A DNA stretch of 51,878 bases from an uncultured bacterium. GTDB lineage: Bacteria > Patescibacteriota > Minisyncoccia > Phycocordibacterales > CAIZLB01. Each line of letters begins with the position of its first letter. Position 1 is the stretch's first letter. The notes under the pieces were generated by a model. The model was not told where the DNA came from, searched no databases, and worked only from the letters and a program-made list of their open reading frames with translations. The stretch lies in assembly GCA_903848795.1 (NCBI GenBank), contig CAINHC010000037.1, forward strand, positions 1 through 51,878, written 5' to 3'. A program made the translations under genes and the position numbers. Shown here piece after piece: positions 39,296-48,491 of the stretch.

Positions 39296-40579
39296 TTATT
39301 TGGTAATTGGACTAAGTGATGTGCCAGCTCCTCTCAGTGTGTCTATAACACCGATCGGACGCCCTGTTGGGGAAGGAGAACATGCCACCCCTACATATAT
39401 AAGACAAACAGCTGGACCTCTGATATATCCACCCATTATGTTTTGTCCAATTGTAGGATTGAAATTCATTTTTAAAGTTGAAACACCTGGTTGAAATATG
39501 ACACTAATAGGTATTTTTAAAACAAGATCAAGAAGATTTATCATATAGTTTCCACTACATGGGCATGGGGTATTCAACGTGATTCTTCCACCGAATTGTG
39601 ATATCACAGCCTGACTTGCTGTTTTAGCCGCACCTTCAGCTGCCACATTTCCTCCCGCTGCTACACTCCCCCCAACAGCTCCAGCTGCAACTGCCGTTCC
39701 GCTGTTAAGAAGGGCAGCACCTCCAAGTATTGCAACCATTCCTATTATTCCAGAAGATGAATTGCTACTGCTAACCGTGCCTGCGGTATTCGATGATGGA
39801 GAAGATGTGCTTGTTTGACCTGTTATGTAGGCAGATGATGTATAATCTGAAGAAGTGCCATAATCTGTAAAAGTTGGCATTGATCCACTTGTGCCAGCAT
39901 AAGAAAAATTTACAAAATTATTATTGTAGCTAGTGGCGTTTGTATTATTGTTTGTGTAGTTGAAGTTATCTAAATTATTTGTGGATGTACTGTTTGCAAA
40001 ACTATAAAACACTCTTGATTGAGCAAGTAACCAATTTAGTTTTTTTATTGTACCCATTCCAACTATTCCTGTGGCATTTTTGATACCTTGTGGGTCTAAA
40101 ATTTCAGATCTATATACTATTTGAAATTTTTTCACAGCAGCTTCTGTTAATGGACCATAGGCTGATGTTAGATCGGTCAATGCCATGTTGGGATTGTCAG
40201 TTAGGGCTGTTCTGGCGTCTGAGTTCAAAATCCATTTTAGGTTTTGGACATCAGGAGAAACGGAATTCCCCTTTTTTAGGTTTTTTGTAAATGAAAAAAA
40301 AGCTGGCAACTGATCTATTCTGTTTATAAATTTTTTTGTTTCGATATTCATGCCATTATATATTTCTTGTGGTGATACGTTTTGGGATTGAGATAGATTG
40401 CTTGTTGCTGATGTTGTTGTCGATGGTGATAGCGTTGTATCTACTGAGGATTGTGCGCTTACTGTTGAGTATGAAAAACTAATAATTAGGACAGCAATTA
40501 TTATTGAAAATGACGAGAAGGACATTAATGGATGCAGGTACTGAAATAAAAAATTTTTATTACGGAAATTCGTATTCAT
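39296..40579 (-). CDS. Secreted peptidoglycan-binding-domain protein with N/S/T-rich linker
   Basis: LKKGNSVSPDVQNLKWILN...YGPLTEAAVKKFQ (PG_binding_1-like); linker NNNTNATSYNNN; C-terminal CPCSG...CLIYVGVAC. Confidence 0.75.
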   Translation of the reverse strand: MNTNFRNKNFLFQYLHPLMSFSSFSIIIAVLIISFSYSTVSAQSSVDTTLSPSTTTSATSNLSQSQNVSPQEIYNGMNIETKKFINRIDQLPAFFSFTKNLKKGNSVSPDVQNLKWILNSDARTALTDNPNMALTDLTSAYGPLTEAAVKKFQIVYRSEILDPQGIKNATGIVGMGTIKKLNWLLAQSRVFYSFANSTSTNNLDNFNYTNNNTNATSYNNNFVNFSYAGTSGSMPTFTDYGTSSDYTSSAYITGQTSTSSPSSNTAGTVSSSNSSSGIIGMVAILGGAALLNSGTAVAAGAVGGSVAAGGNVAAEGAAKTASQAVISQFGGRITLNTPCPCSGNYMINLLDLVLKIPISVIFQPGVSTLKMNFNPTIGQNIMGGYIRGPAVCLIYVGVACSPSPTGRPIGVIDTLRGAGTSLSPITK

Positions 40580-40652
40580 AAAAAAATTATAGCATCCATT
40601 GGATGATTTTGCTAAATCGACCAAATGACGATTTTGGAGAATCGCACTTGAT

Positions 40653-41477
40653 CTAGATTATCTTGGAAAGAATCGACTTCGAGCTTGTTCCACTTGTGCT
40701 TGTCGCTTTAGCTTTGCTAGATTTCTCATCATCCGCTCGTTTCTTGTCTATCTCTTTGAGTTCAGGAATTAATTTCTTCAAATCGTCATATGTTCTGAAA
40801 CCTGTGATTGCTTGATCGTCAACAATAACTGCTGGTAATTTTGTTTCTGAAATTTTATTAACCTCTCTTAGGGTGTTTAACGCAGAAAGCTTGAGGTTCG
40901 TATCAAAAGAATAAATTCTAACTTCAGGATATGATTCTCGTAGTTTTGTAAGAACAAGTCCCATATTTACACATTGGGGACAAACATCTTCATTGCCATA
41001 GAAGTATAGAATTGAAATTGGTTTAAATTGGCACTTAACAGCGAGTCTCTGCATTAGGATATAGTCCTTGATCTGAAGTAGGGAATAGTACTTTTTTAGA
41101 TATATTAGTTCTGGGCTAGCGGCACTTTGCTTATTAGCTTCCATGTATGAGAGTTTTGTGGCCAATGAATTGATTTCTTGGGATAAAATGGTTCCATCTA
41201 CGTTTTTGCAAGAAACTTCTCCCAGAAGGTCAAATTGGGTCTCTGAGGATAGTATATCGAGAGAAATCTGGTCTTGAACCCCCTTGATGTCCGCTTCTTT
41301 TTTAGAACTTAACAGGTTGTTTACTTCAAATGCAGCTCCAAATATTAGGGCTGTAATAAAGAATGAGATTATGTATGTTTTCCAGTCAATTGGGGTGCGA
41401 ATTGGTTTTTCGTTCATATATATAGTGTTTTTGTGTTGTTGTTTGATTATTATACTAAAATTATCGCCAAGATGCAT
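40653..41477 (-). CDS. Membrane-anchored thioredoxin-like protein (CPQC)
   Basis: TM near N-terminus; ILYFYGNEDVCPQCVNMGLVLTKLRESYPEVRIYSFD; TKLPAVIVDDQ cis-Pro region; true start likely MNEKPIRTP. Confidence 0.75.
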   Translation of the reverse strand: MHLGDNFSIIIKQQHKNTIYMNEKPIRTPIDWKTYIISFFITALIFGAAFEVNNLLSSKKEADIKGVQDQISLDILSSETQFDLLGEVSCKNVDGTILSQEINSLATKLSYMEANKQSAASPELIYLKKYYSLLQIKDYILMQRLAVKCQFKPISILYFYGNEDVCPQCVNMGLVLTKLRESYPEVRIYSFDTNLKLSALNTLREVNKISETKLPAVIVDDQAITGFRTYDDLKKLIPELKEIDKKRADDEKSSKAKATSTSGTSSKSILSKII

Positions 41478-42723
41478 CTTTTCTTCTGAGCGTGTTGTAG
41501 ACTGATGTGAGTAGCCAAAGTGGTGAGATTATGGAATATAGAGTGATAAAATAGACAATGTCGATCATCTTGTTATCCTTTACTCCAGTTAGTTTTTTAC
41601 CATACCAGATAGAGAAGATTACAAGTGATAATGTAACTAACCCAATAAACATTGGTGCCTGAATATTATATAGCCACCAGTCAAAAGTGAATGCATTAAA
41701 ATCAAAACTCCAACCGATTAGTTGTATCTTTTTGTAAGTGTTAATTATGTTGTATATCGCTTTGATTAGAGTGAAGCCTAAGAAGAAAATTGTCACAATG
41801 ATTGAATACATTGCGATTGGAAGTATCAGCATTCCAAGATTTCCGTATTTTGGATTCAGAATCATTCTTCTATAATCTATGGCGTTTTGAATAAAGCCTC
41901 CGGTCCACCTAACTCTTTGTTTATATAGTCTATAAAGTGTTCTTGGTCCAACGGTGTAGACAACGGCTTTGTGAGCATTGACGATTTTGAAATGATTCTC
42001 TTGCAGGCGCAGAGCCATTTCCAAGTCTTCGGTGTTGTGAGCGTGTTTATAATTTCCAACCTTAGAAAACACTTCTTTTCTGAATATTGAAAAAGGTCCA
42101 GGAGTTACGTACTGGGCATCAAGGAATCCTAAAATCTTTCTGGTGAATACTCCCATATTATATTCTGCGCTTTGCATAAGGCCTAGTACGTTGTCAGGAT
42201 TTTGGATTTTTAGAGATGGAGTGACAGCTCCAACGCTTTTGTCCGCAAAATATGGAATGATGTGGAGTAGGGCATCAGCGTCAACTTCAGAATCGGCATC
42301 TAAACAGCCAATCATCTCTGTAGAACAGTTTGCAATACCATAATTAAGCGCAGTGTATTTTCCACCGTTTTCTTTTTGATGCAAAAGTATTTGTGGGTGA
42401 TTATTATATTTTTTTACAATCTCCCAAGTGTTGTCCTTTGACCCATCATCAACGATCATTATTTTTAGCTTTTCTACAGGATAATTTAATTTGAGTAGAG
42501 ACTGAATTGTTTTGTCTACTGTATTTTGTTCATTGAATACAGGAACAAGAATAGTCACAGATGGATAGTCCGTGTTAGTGGCTTCTGTGTCATTGTGGTT
42601 GAGAAGGGCTTTTTCACCTCTGATCTTCTTTGTGTTTTCAATCAATGTCACCATCAAGAAAACGCTAAAGAAAACTATAAGAAAAAGGGAGCTGTAATTG
42701 AAAAGTACAATGATATATTGCAT
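41461..42723 (-). CDS. Membrane processive glycosyltransferase family 2 (PgaC/NodC-like)
   Basis: VTILVPVFNEQNTVDKTIQSLL...VDDGSKDNTW...CLDADSEVDADAL...HNTEDLEMALRLQ...RVRWTGGFIQ; start at MQYIIVLF. Confidence 0.88.
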   Translation of the reverse strand: MQYIIVLFNYSSLFLIVFFSVFLMVTLIENTKKIRGEKALLNHNDTEATNTDYPSVTILVPVFNEQNTVDKTIQSLLKLNYPVEKLKIMIVDDGSKDNTWEIVKKYNNHPQILLHQKENGGKYTALNYGIANCSTEMIGCLDADSEVDADALLHIIPYFADKSVGAVTPSLKIQNPDNVLGLMQSAEYNMGVFTRKILGFLDAQYVTPGPFSIFRKEVFSKVGNYKHAHNTEDLEMALRLQENHFKIVNAHKAVVYTVGPRTLYRLYKQRVRWTGGFIQNAIDYRRMILNPKYGNLGMLILPIAMYSIIVTIFFLGFTLIKAIYNIINTYKKIQLIGWSFDFNAFTFDWWLYNIQAPMFIGLVTLSLVIFSIWYGKKLTGVKDNKMIDIVYFITLYSIISPLWLLTSVYNTLRRKDASWR

Positions 42724-42857
42724 AAATATGGGTTTTTTGGTGTGTGATGGGGCGCTTTGCGCCACGCCATGTAGGCTAAAACCAGCCTTAATCAAAAGGT
42801 TTGGCTTTTGCCATCTTTTGTTCTATATAGTATAGCCGATTTAACGTTTTTTTCAAT

Positions 42858-43634
42858 ATGATATATACTAAGAAAACTATGACAGATGAAAATACAAAGG
42901 GGGATTCAGTCGGGGGTGATAGTAGATTGATTGGGGCCGAGATCGGTCATCTTCACCCTATGACACAGACAGTCAATGAGATTGTGAAGATTTTTTCGGA
43001 GATTGGATTTCAGGTTGCTGAAGGTCCTGAAATTGAGACGGAGTTTAATAATTTTGACGCACTTAATGTTCCCAAAGATCACACTTCTCGTGATATGCAA
43101 GATACTTTTTGGTTGAAGGATGCAGGGCCTGAAGGGGAGCGGATGCTACCTCGTACTCACACCTCTCCTGTGCAAATTAGATTCATGCAATCTCATAAAC
43201 CGCCATTTAGAATTATCGCACCTGGAAAGGTATATAGAAATGAATCAACTGATGCTACTCATGAGGCAGAATTTTTTCAAGTCGAAGGAATGTATATTGA
43301 TAAAAATGTTTCTCTCGCAAATTTGAAATTTGTCCTAGAATCTTTTATTAAAAAGTATTTTGGAGAAGAAACTGAAATGCGATTTAGACCATCATATTTT
43401 CCCTTTGTTGAACCTGGGTTTGAAATTGATATTAGGTGGAAGGATAGATGGTTGGAGGTGTGTGGAGCAGGCCTTGTCAGACCTGAAGTGATGCGCACTG
43501 GAGGAATTGATCCTGAGGAGTGGCAGGGATTTGCTTTTGGAATAGGACCAGACAGAATGGTTATGCTTAAATATGGAATTGATGATATTAGAAATATGTA
43601 TTCTGGAGATTTAAGATTTGTTAATCAGTTCTAA
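42858..43634 (+). CDS. pheS: Phenylalanyl-tRNA synthetase alpha subunit, short form
   Basis: HPMTQTVNEIVKIFSEIGFQVAEGPEIETEFNNFDALN...LPRTHTSPVQIR...GFAFGIGPDRMVMLKYGIDDIR. Confidence 0.95.
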   Translation: MIYTKKTMTDENTKGDSVGGDSRLIGAEIGHLHPMTQTVNEIVKIFSEIGFQVAEGPEIETEFNNFDALNVPKDHTSRDMQDTFWLKDAGPEGERMLPRTHTSPVQIRFMQSHKPPFRIIAPGKVYRNESTDATHEAEFFQVEGMYIDKNVSLANLKFVLESFIKKYFGEETEMRFRPSYFPFVEPGFEIDIRWKDRWLEVCGAGLVRPEVMRTGGIDPEEWQGFAFGIGPDRMVMLKYGIDDIRNMYSGDLRFVNQF

Positions 43635-43689
43635 GGGGTCAGGCGATTTTTAAGCGTAAAAATCGTGCCAAAATCAGCAGATTTTGGCC
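43635..43689. repeat. Double hairpin between pheS and pheT beginning with GGGGTCAGGC
   Basis: gcgattttta-agcg-taaaaatcgtgc and gccaaaatc-agca-gattttggc; shares GGGGTCAGGC with the 35089 element. Confidence 0.55.
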
Positions 43690-43727
43690 ATGAATAAAAA
43701 AATAATTATAAAAATAAAAATACTAAA

Positions 43728-45788
43728 ATGCTTATCTCACAAAATTGGTTAAAGAAATATTTTACAGACGGCGCCGAGCCGCGGACTTTACCCGATGCGA
43801 AGACAATAGAGAACACCTTCACAATGGGTATTTTTGAAGTTGAAGGAGTTGAGAAGGTTATTACTGGAACAGAGAATGTAGCCGATACTGTTTTTGATAT
43901 TAAGGTTCTACCTGACCGAGCCCATTATTGTTATTCACATAGATATGTTGCGCAAGAGTTGGGTGCGCTATTAAATATTCCAGCCACTCTTCCTGTTTAT
44001 GATACAGCAAAAATAGCATCACAAATTGATGGCAGTCTTGTGGTTAATGTAAATGTTGTGGAAGAAAAAGTTGGTGAAGAGAAAAATAGATTTGTTTGTC
44101 CAAGGTATATGGCAAGACGAGTCGAAGGGGTAGAGGCTACAGCTTCACCTTTATGGCTGAAAACCGCACTAGAGGCATTGGGTCAAAGATCAATTAATGT
44201 CCTAGTTGATTTAACTAACTATATAATGCTAGAAACTGGCCAGCCACTTCACGCTTTTGATGCTGATAAGGTGGAGGGGGATATTAATGTTCGATATGCA
44301 AAAGATGGGGAAATAATAGTACTCTTGGATGGAACTGAAGTTGCACTTTCTTCCGATATTCTAGTTATTGCCGATTCGAAAGATGCTCTAGCGATTGCAG
44401 GAGTTAAGGGTGGAAAAAAAGCTGAAGTTACGGCAGAGACCAAGAAAATTATTATCGAATCCGCCAACTTTGATAGTGTTTCAGTTAGAAAAACTTCACA
44501 AAAGGTTGGAATAAAAAATGAATCGTCGAAGAGATACGAGAATAAGGTGACTCCTGAGAGAACGCAACTTGCGATGAATGCGATTTCTGAATTTATCGCA
44601 ACAATATTTCCTTCTGCAAAATTTGGAAATGTTACTGATGTTTATCTTGGTAAGCCGGAGGCTAAGCAATTTGATGTGTCAGTTAAATTTATAAATGATG
44701 TAATCGGGTTGAAGGAGAGAATTGGCGCTGATAAAATAATTGATATACTTCTAAGATGCGATATTAAAGCGGAGGCTACCTCGGATGACAATCTAACAAT
44801 TCACGTTCCAGAGTATAGATTGGATCTTGAAATTGGATATGACATAGTTGATGAAGTTGGACGTATTCTAAACTACATGAATCTTGTGCCAGTCGAATTG
44901 CCAAAAGAAGATAACCGCCCAGTACTTAAGAACTTTTACTACATGAACGCATTGCGTAAGGTTTTTCAAGGTGCTGGATTTTCTGAGGTTTACACTCATT
45001 CATTAAAAGAGAATGGCGATGTTGAAATTTTAAATCCCCTAAACATTGAAAGAGGATTCATGAGAAATACTATTGGTGAGGGATTAATAAAAAATCTAGA
45101 ACATAATCTTCGATATGTAGATTTGCTTGGTCTTGATGCTGTTAAGATATATGAGGTGGGTACAATCTTTGGTGGTAAAGTTGAGAGACCATCCTTGGCA
45201 TTTGGAATTGCAAATGCAAAGAAAGTTAAGGGATATAATTTTGAAGCAGAAGCGGAGAAGATTTTCAATCAAATTTTGAGTAGTGAGTACTTTGCTGGCA
45301 CGGCGAGTGGAACATCACTTGATTTGAATTTACTAAAATCATCTGCAAAATTTACTGAGTCAAATATTGGAACAGGTGGAGTAAACGTTGTTGGTAATGT
45401 TTGTGAAATAGAACTTCAAAAAATAATTGATGTACTACCTGATCCAAAAAGTGACATCTATTTTGAAACTCCAAAATTAATTAAATATAAAAAGTATTCT
45501 CAGTATCCATTCATGGTTAGAGATATCTCAGTGTTCGTTCCTGGGGAGGCGACGGAAGTGGAAGCTGTTAAGTCTATAATTACTAAACACGGAACGAATT
45601 TGTTAAATAGCGTAAGATTGTTTGATGTTTATACAAAAAATAAAGAAGGCGAGCCTGTTAAAACTTCTTATGCGCTAAGGCTTGTATTCCAATCGAATGA
45701 GAGAACTCTTACAGATGATGAAGTGATTCAAATAATGCAAAATATAACTGCTGAGATGAATGGTATGGAGGGATGGGAGGTGAGGTAG
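43728..45788 (+). CDS. pheT: Phenylalanyl-tRNA synthetase beta subunit, short form
   Basis: MLISQNWLKKYF...TVFDIKVLPDRAHYCYSHRYVAQELGAL...GQPLHAFDADKV...C-terminal FDX-ACB-like YPFMVRDISVFVP. Confidence 0.95.
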   Translation: MLISQNWLKKYFTDGAEPRTLPDAKTIENTFTMGIFEVEGVEKVITGTENVADTVFDIKVLPDRAHYCYSHRYVAQELGALLNIPATLPVYDTAKIASQIDGSLVVNVNVVEEKVGEEKNRFVCPRYMARRVEGVEATASPLWLKTALEALGQRSINVLVDLTNYIMLETGQPLHAFDADKVEGDINVRYAKDGEIIVLLDGTEVALSSDILVIADSKDALAIAGVKGGKKAEVTAETKKIIIESANFDSVSVRKTSQKVGIKNESSKRYENKVTPERTQLAMNAISEFIATIFPSAKFGNVTDVYLGKPEAKQFDVSVKFINDVIGLKERIGADKIIDILLRCDIKAEATSDDNLTIHVPEYRLDLEIGYDIVDEVGRILNYMNLVPVELPKEDNRPVLKNFYYMNALRKVFQGAGFSEVYTHSLKENGDVEILNPLNIERGFMRNTIGEGLIKNLEHNLRYVDLLGLDAVKIYEVGTIFGGKVERPSLAFGIANAKKVKGYNFEAEAEKIFNQILSSEYFAGTASGTSLDLNLLKSSAKFTESNIGTGGVNVVGNVCEIELQKIIDVLPDPKSDIYFETPKLIKYKKYSQYPFMVRDISVFVPGEATEVEAVKSIITKHGTNLLNSVRLFDVYTKNKEGEPVKTSYALRLVFQSNERTLTDDEVIQIMQNITAEMNGMEGWEVR

Positions 45789-45851
45789 TAGTTTTACTCT
45801 TTAAGTATTAATTTTGGGGTTTTTAGGATTAATCATGAAAATAGGGTTTTG

Positions 45852-45883
45852 CAATCCTTGTATTTGTACAAAAATAAGGATTG
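45852..45883. promoter_or_regulatory. 32-bp near-perfect palindrome upstream of the MoxR gene
   Basis: caatccttgtatttgt|acaaaaataaggattg; half sites differ at 2 of 16 positions. Confidence 0.5.
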
Positions 45884-45931
45884 GCAAATCATATATTTGG
45901 GTATTATTTCTATATTTGATATAATCAATAT

Positions 45932-48424
45932 ATGAAATTTAATAATGAAAGCATCCCTGCTGATGCTAATCAAAATCCAAATGAAGACTTAAACCTCCAT
46001 GCCCTTTCTCGTGAGAGAAGTGAACTTAGAAAAGCCTTGCAGGGTCTTGGGGTTAATCCAGTAAAATCAGAACATATTAAGACTGGAAAGAATGAAGAAT
46101 CTTTAATATATACAGAAGGTATTGAAGAAGTTAATCAAAAAATTGGAGATTTTAGTATAGAAAAAGCTGGAGGAATGTCAAAAGCAAAAGAACTTGTGAG
46201 ACAAGACAAAGAAGTTGCTCCTCAGAAAGGTTTTGTAAATGAAATTGCAATAGTGAAAGAAATGGGTCCTATCTATGAAGAAATTGCTGATTCATTTGAG
46301 CAGGTCGAACAATCTAATTTGGTTATTAATAAAAATATTCAACAGATTTCTTTAGAAGAAGACCCATATAAAAGAATGGTCCTAGAAAGAGTTGTAAAAA
46401 AGTTTATAGTTAAAAGAGATGCTTATCAGGAAATATATCAATTAGCTGTTACAAGAGATCCAAAAATTGCCAGAGCGCACACGCTTATAGAATACAAGAA
46501 AGGGCTACATTCAGAAGGTCACATTGCAATGACTCCAAGTGTTGCTAAATACGTTGAAGAAATAGAAAAGAAAATGCGTACCGGAGATCCAATGTTTCTC
46601 CATGGTCCAACTGGTACTGGTAAAACATCTATTGCAAGGCTTGCTGCGGAAGAATTAACCGGAAAAACTGCTGAGATGGTTTACTGTAATCAACAAACAC
46701 GCGAGTCAAATATCTGGGGTAAGACAGGTGTTAAAGGAGACGGCAAAGGAGGGTCTGAGACTTTTGATATATTGGGTCCACTTGCAAGGGCTATAAAAGA
46801 AGGTAAACCAATTATTTTTGATGAATTTAACTCACTTGAAGAGGATCAAATGAGGATCATTAAAGGAGTTTTTGGTTATAAACCAGGAGATGAAGTGCCA
46901 ATCACGGGAAATGGTAAGATAAAAATGGCACAAGGTTTTCAAATAATCTGTACAGCCAATCTTAAATCTGAAAAACATACAGATAGAAGAGATCTACCAG
47001 ATGAAATTAAAAGAGAGTTTGAGCAAAACAATATAGAGGTTAATTATAATCCAAAACATGAAAGTTTTGATATTATGCTTGCCCGACTTATGAATCAAGA
47101 TGGGTCCATTGACCTTTCTTGGCACGATATGAACGTAACTCTCCCAAAATTTTCTGAGGCAATTGAGAGTGTTCAGCAAGCCTATTCTGGAAATTTAAGT
47201 GATGACGAGGCAAAATCAATTGGTGTGATGAATGCTTCAAATGCAAAATCAGAGCTTAAGGGTTTTGTTATGACACAAGGCTCTGTTGAATCAATATTAG
47301 ATCAGTGGAAAATTGAGACAAAAATTGGTAAAGGTAGTAAAACTTTTGCAGAATTTATTGATGAAAGATTAAAAACAGCGTTGACTTTTAAAACATACAG
47401 TCAAGAAGACAGAGTCTTGTCAGCAAAAATATTTGCACTCAAGGGATTTTTAAAAACTGTAACACCAGAAGAAATGTCTCTACCAAAAGATATTTTTAAT
47501 GGAGTTAAAATAAAAGCCGAAAGAGGTGGAGAAGATGAAATTGAAGAATTAAAAGAAAAATCTTCAAAGGTTGTACATATTACTTTGTCTGAAATTGCAG
47601 AACTAGATCCTTTTGCTGTCCGTCCAAATAAAATTGATCCACTAGAAGATTTTTCTGCGGGACATGAGTCAGACGGGGATGACTTTTCAAAGTCATTAGA
47701 AAAAAGATTGGCCAAGATTAGAAAAGGGAAGGAAAAACATGGTAATTCAATATCCACAGAGTATACTCGCACAAATCCAGAAACCAACGCCGTAGAACAC
47801 CAAGAATCCATAACTATAAACATAGAGGAAAAACTTCAAGAATTTATAACACTATATCAAGAAACAAACATAGATACACCGCCAGACTTTGAAGATCAAA
47901 TTAGAGATATTTGGTTAAAGAATAATACTGAAATACAGGAAGCTATTGAGGAAAAAGGTTTTGATGATATCATTATAGCTCCTGCCAATATTCCACTCCC
48001 TGCACTTGCAGAAAAAATGAAGGTGGGCAATGACTACTGGTTAGGAGATGGCTTCAAAAATGGCGGAGGCTTTGCAGGAGCAAATAGTGTGGGCACAGAT
48101 AAGCCACGTATAATTCTTATTCACAAGACTCAAAATTTAGGAGAAAGACCAGAACTTGCTTCAACACGTGGAGTCAAAGCAAAAGACATAAACATAGAAG
48201 AATCACTATCATTGGATGATTACATAATATTTCAAAAACAATATTTTAAAGAAAATGGAAAACACCTTGATGAAAATGGGTGGACATGGACACCTCGTAC
48301 TAAATCTGGCGACCGTTTTGTCTACTCCGGCTGGGGCTCCGATGGCGAGCTGCATGTCGTCGCCAGTGGTGCCGGCGGTTCCAGCTCCCACTTGGGCGTT
48401 CGTCCCTCCCGCTATTTTTATTAA
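45932..48424 (+). CDS. MoxR-type AAA+ ATPase with C-terminal DGR-like variable domain
   Basis: Walker A MFLHGPTGTGKTSIARLAAEEL; Walker B PIIFDEFNSLEEDQ; C-terminus SGDRFVYSGWGSDGELHVVASGAGGSSSHLGVRPSRYFY with W..G/GVRPSRYFY C-lectin-like ending. Confidence 0.88.
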   Translation: MKFNNESIPADANQNPNEDLNLHALSRERSELRKALQGLGVNPVKSEHIKTGKNEESLIYTEGIEEVNQKIGDFSIEKAGGMSKAKELVRQDKEVAPQKGFVNEIAIVKEMGPIYEEIADSFEQVEQSNLVINKNIQQISLEEDPYKRMVLERVVKKFIVKRDAYQEIYQLAVTRDPKIARAHTLIEYKKGLHSEGHIAMTPSVAKYVEEIEKKMRTGDPMFLHGPTGTGKTSIARLAAEELTGKTAEMVYCNQQTRESNIWGKTGVKGDGKGGSETFDILGPLARAIKEGKPIIFDEFNSLEEDQMRIIKGVFGYKPGDEVPITGNGKIKMAQGFQIICTANLKSEKHTDRRDLPDEIKREFEQNNIEVNYNPKHESFDIMLARLMNQDGSIDLSWHDMNVTLPKFSEAIESVQQAYSGNLSDDEAKSIGVMNASNAKSELKGFVMTQGSVESILDQWKIETKIGKGSKTFAEFIDERLKTALTFKTYSQEDRVLSAKIFALKGFLKTVTPEEMSLPKDIFNGVKIKAERGGEDEIEELKEKSSKVVHITLSEIAELDPFAVRPNKIDPLEDFSAGHESDGDDFSKSLEKRLAKIRKGKEKHGNSISTEYTRTNPETNAVEHQESITINIEEKLQEFITLYQETNIDTPPDFEDQIRDIWLKNNTEIQEAIEEKGFDDIIIAPANIPLPALAEKMKVGNDYWLGDGFKNGGGFAGANSVGTDKPRIILIHKTQNLGERPELASTRGVKAKDINIEESLSLDDYIIFQKQYFKENGKHLDENGWTWTPRTKSGDRFVYSGWGSDGELHVVASGAGGSSSHLGVRPSRYFY
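47793..47914 (+). repeat. Duplicated module copy 1 (shared with 51054-51175)
   Basis: tagaacaccaagaatccataactataaacatagaggaaaaacttcaagaatttataacac...; about 7 differences in 122 nt, no indels. Confidence 0.85.
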
Positions 48425-48475
48425 TAATAGGTAGCTTGTAGCTTGAGGATTGTATCTTTTTTTGAATTTTGTATT
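48305..48475 (+). repeat. Putative DGR variable region 1 plus conserved 3' flank
   Basis: 171 nt aligned without gaps to 51602-51772; 17 differences in the coding part, all at codon positions 1/2; one difference in the 3' flank. Confidence 0.82.
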
Positions 48476-48491
48476 AAATTAACTTTGTATT

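Noticed and set aside
42751-42763. Hairpin ggcgctttgcgcc upstream of pheS/GT2 gene
   Set aside because: Small stem without T-run; function cannot be assigned.
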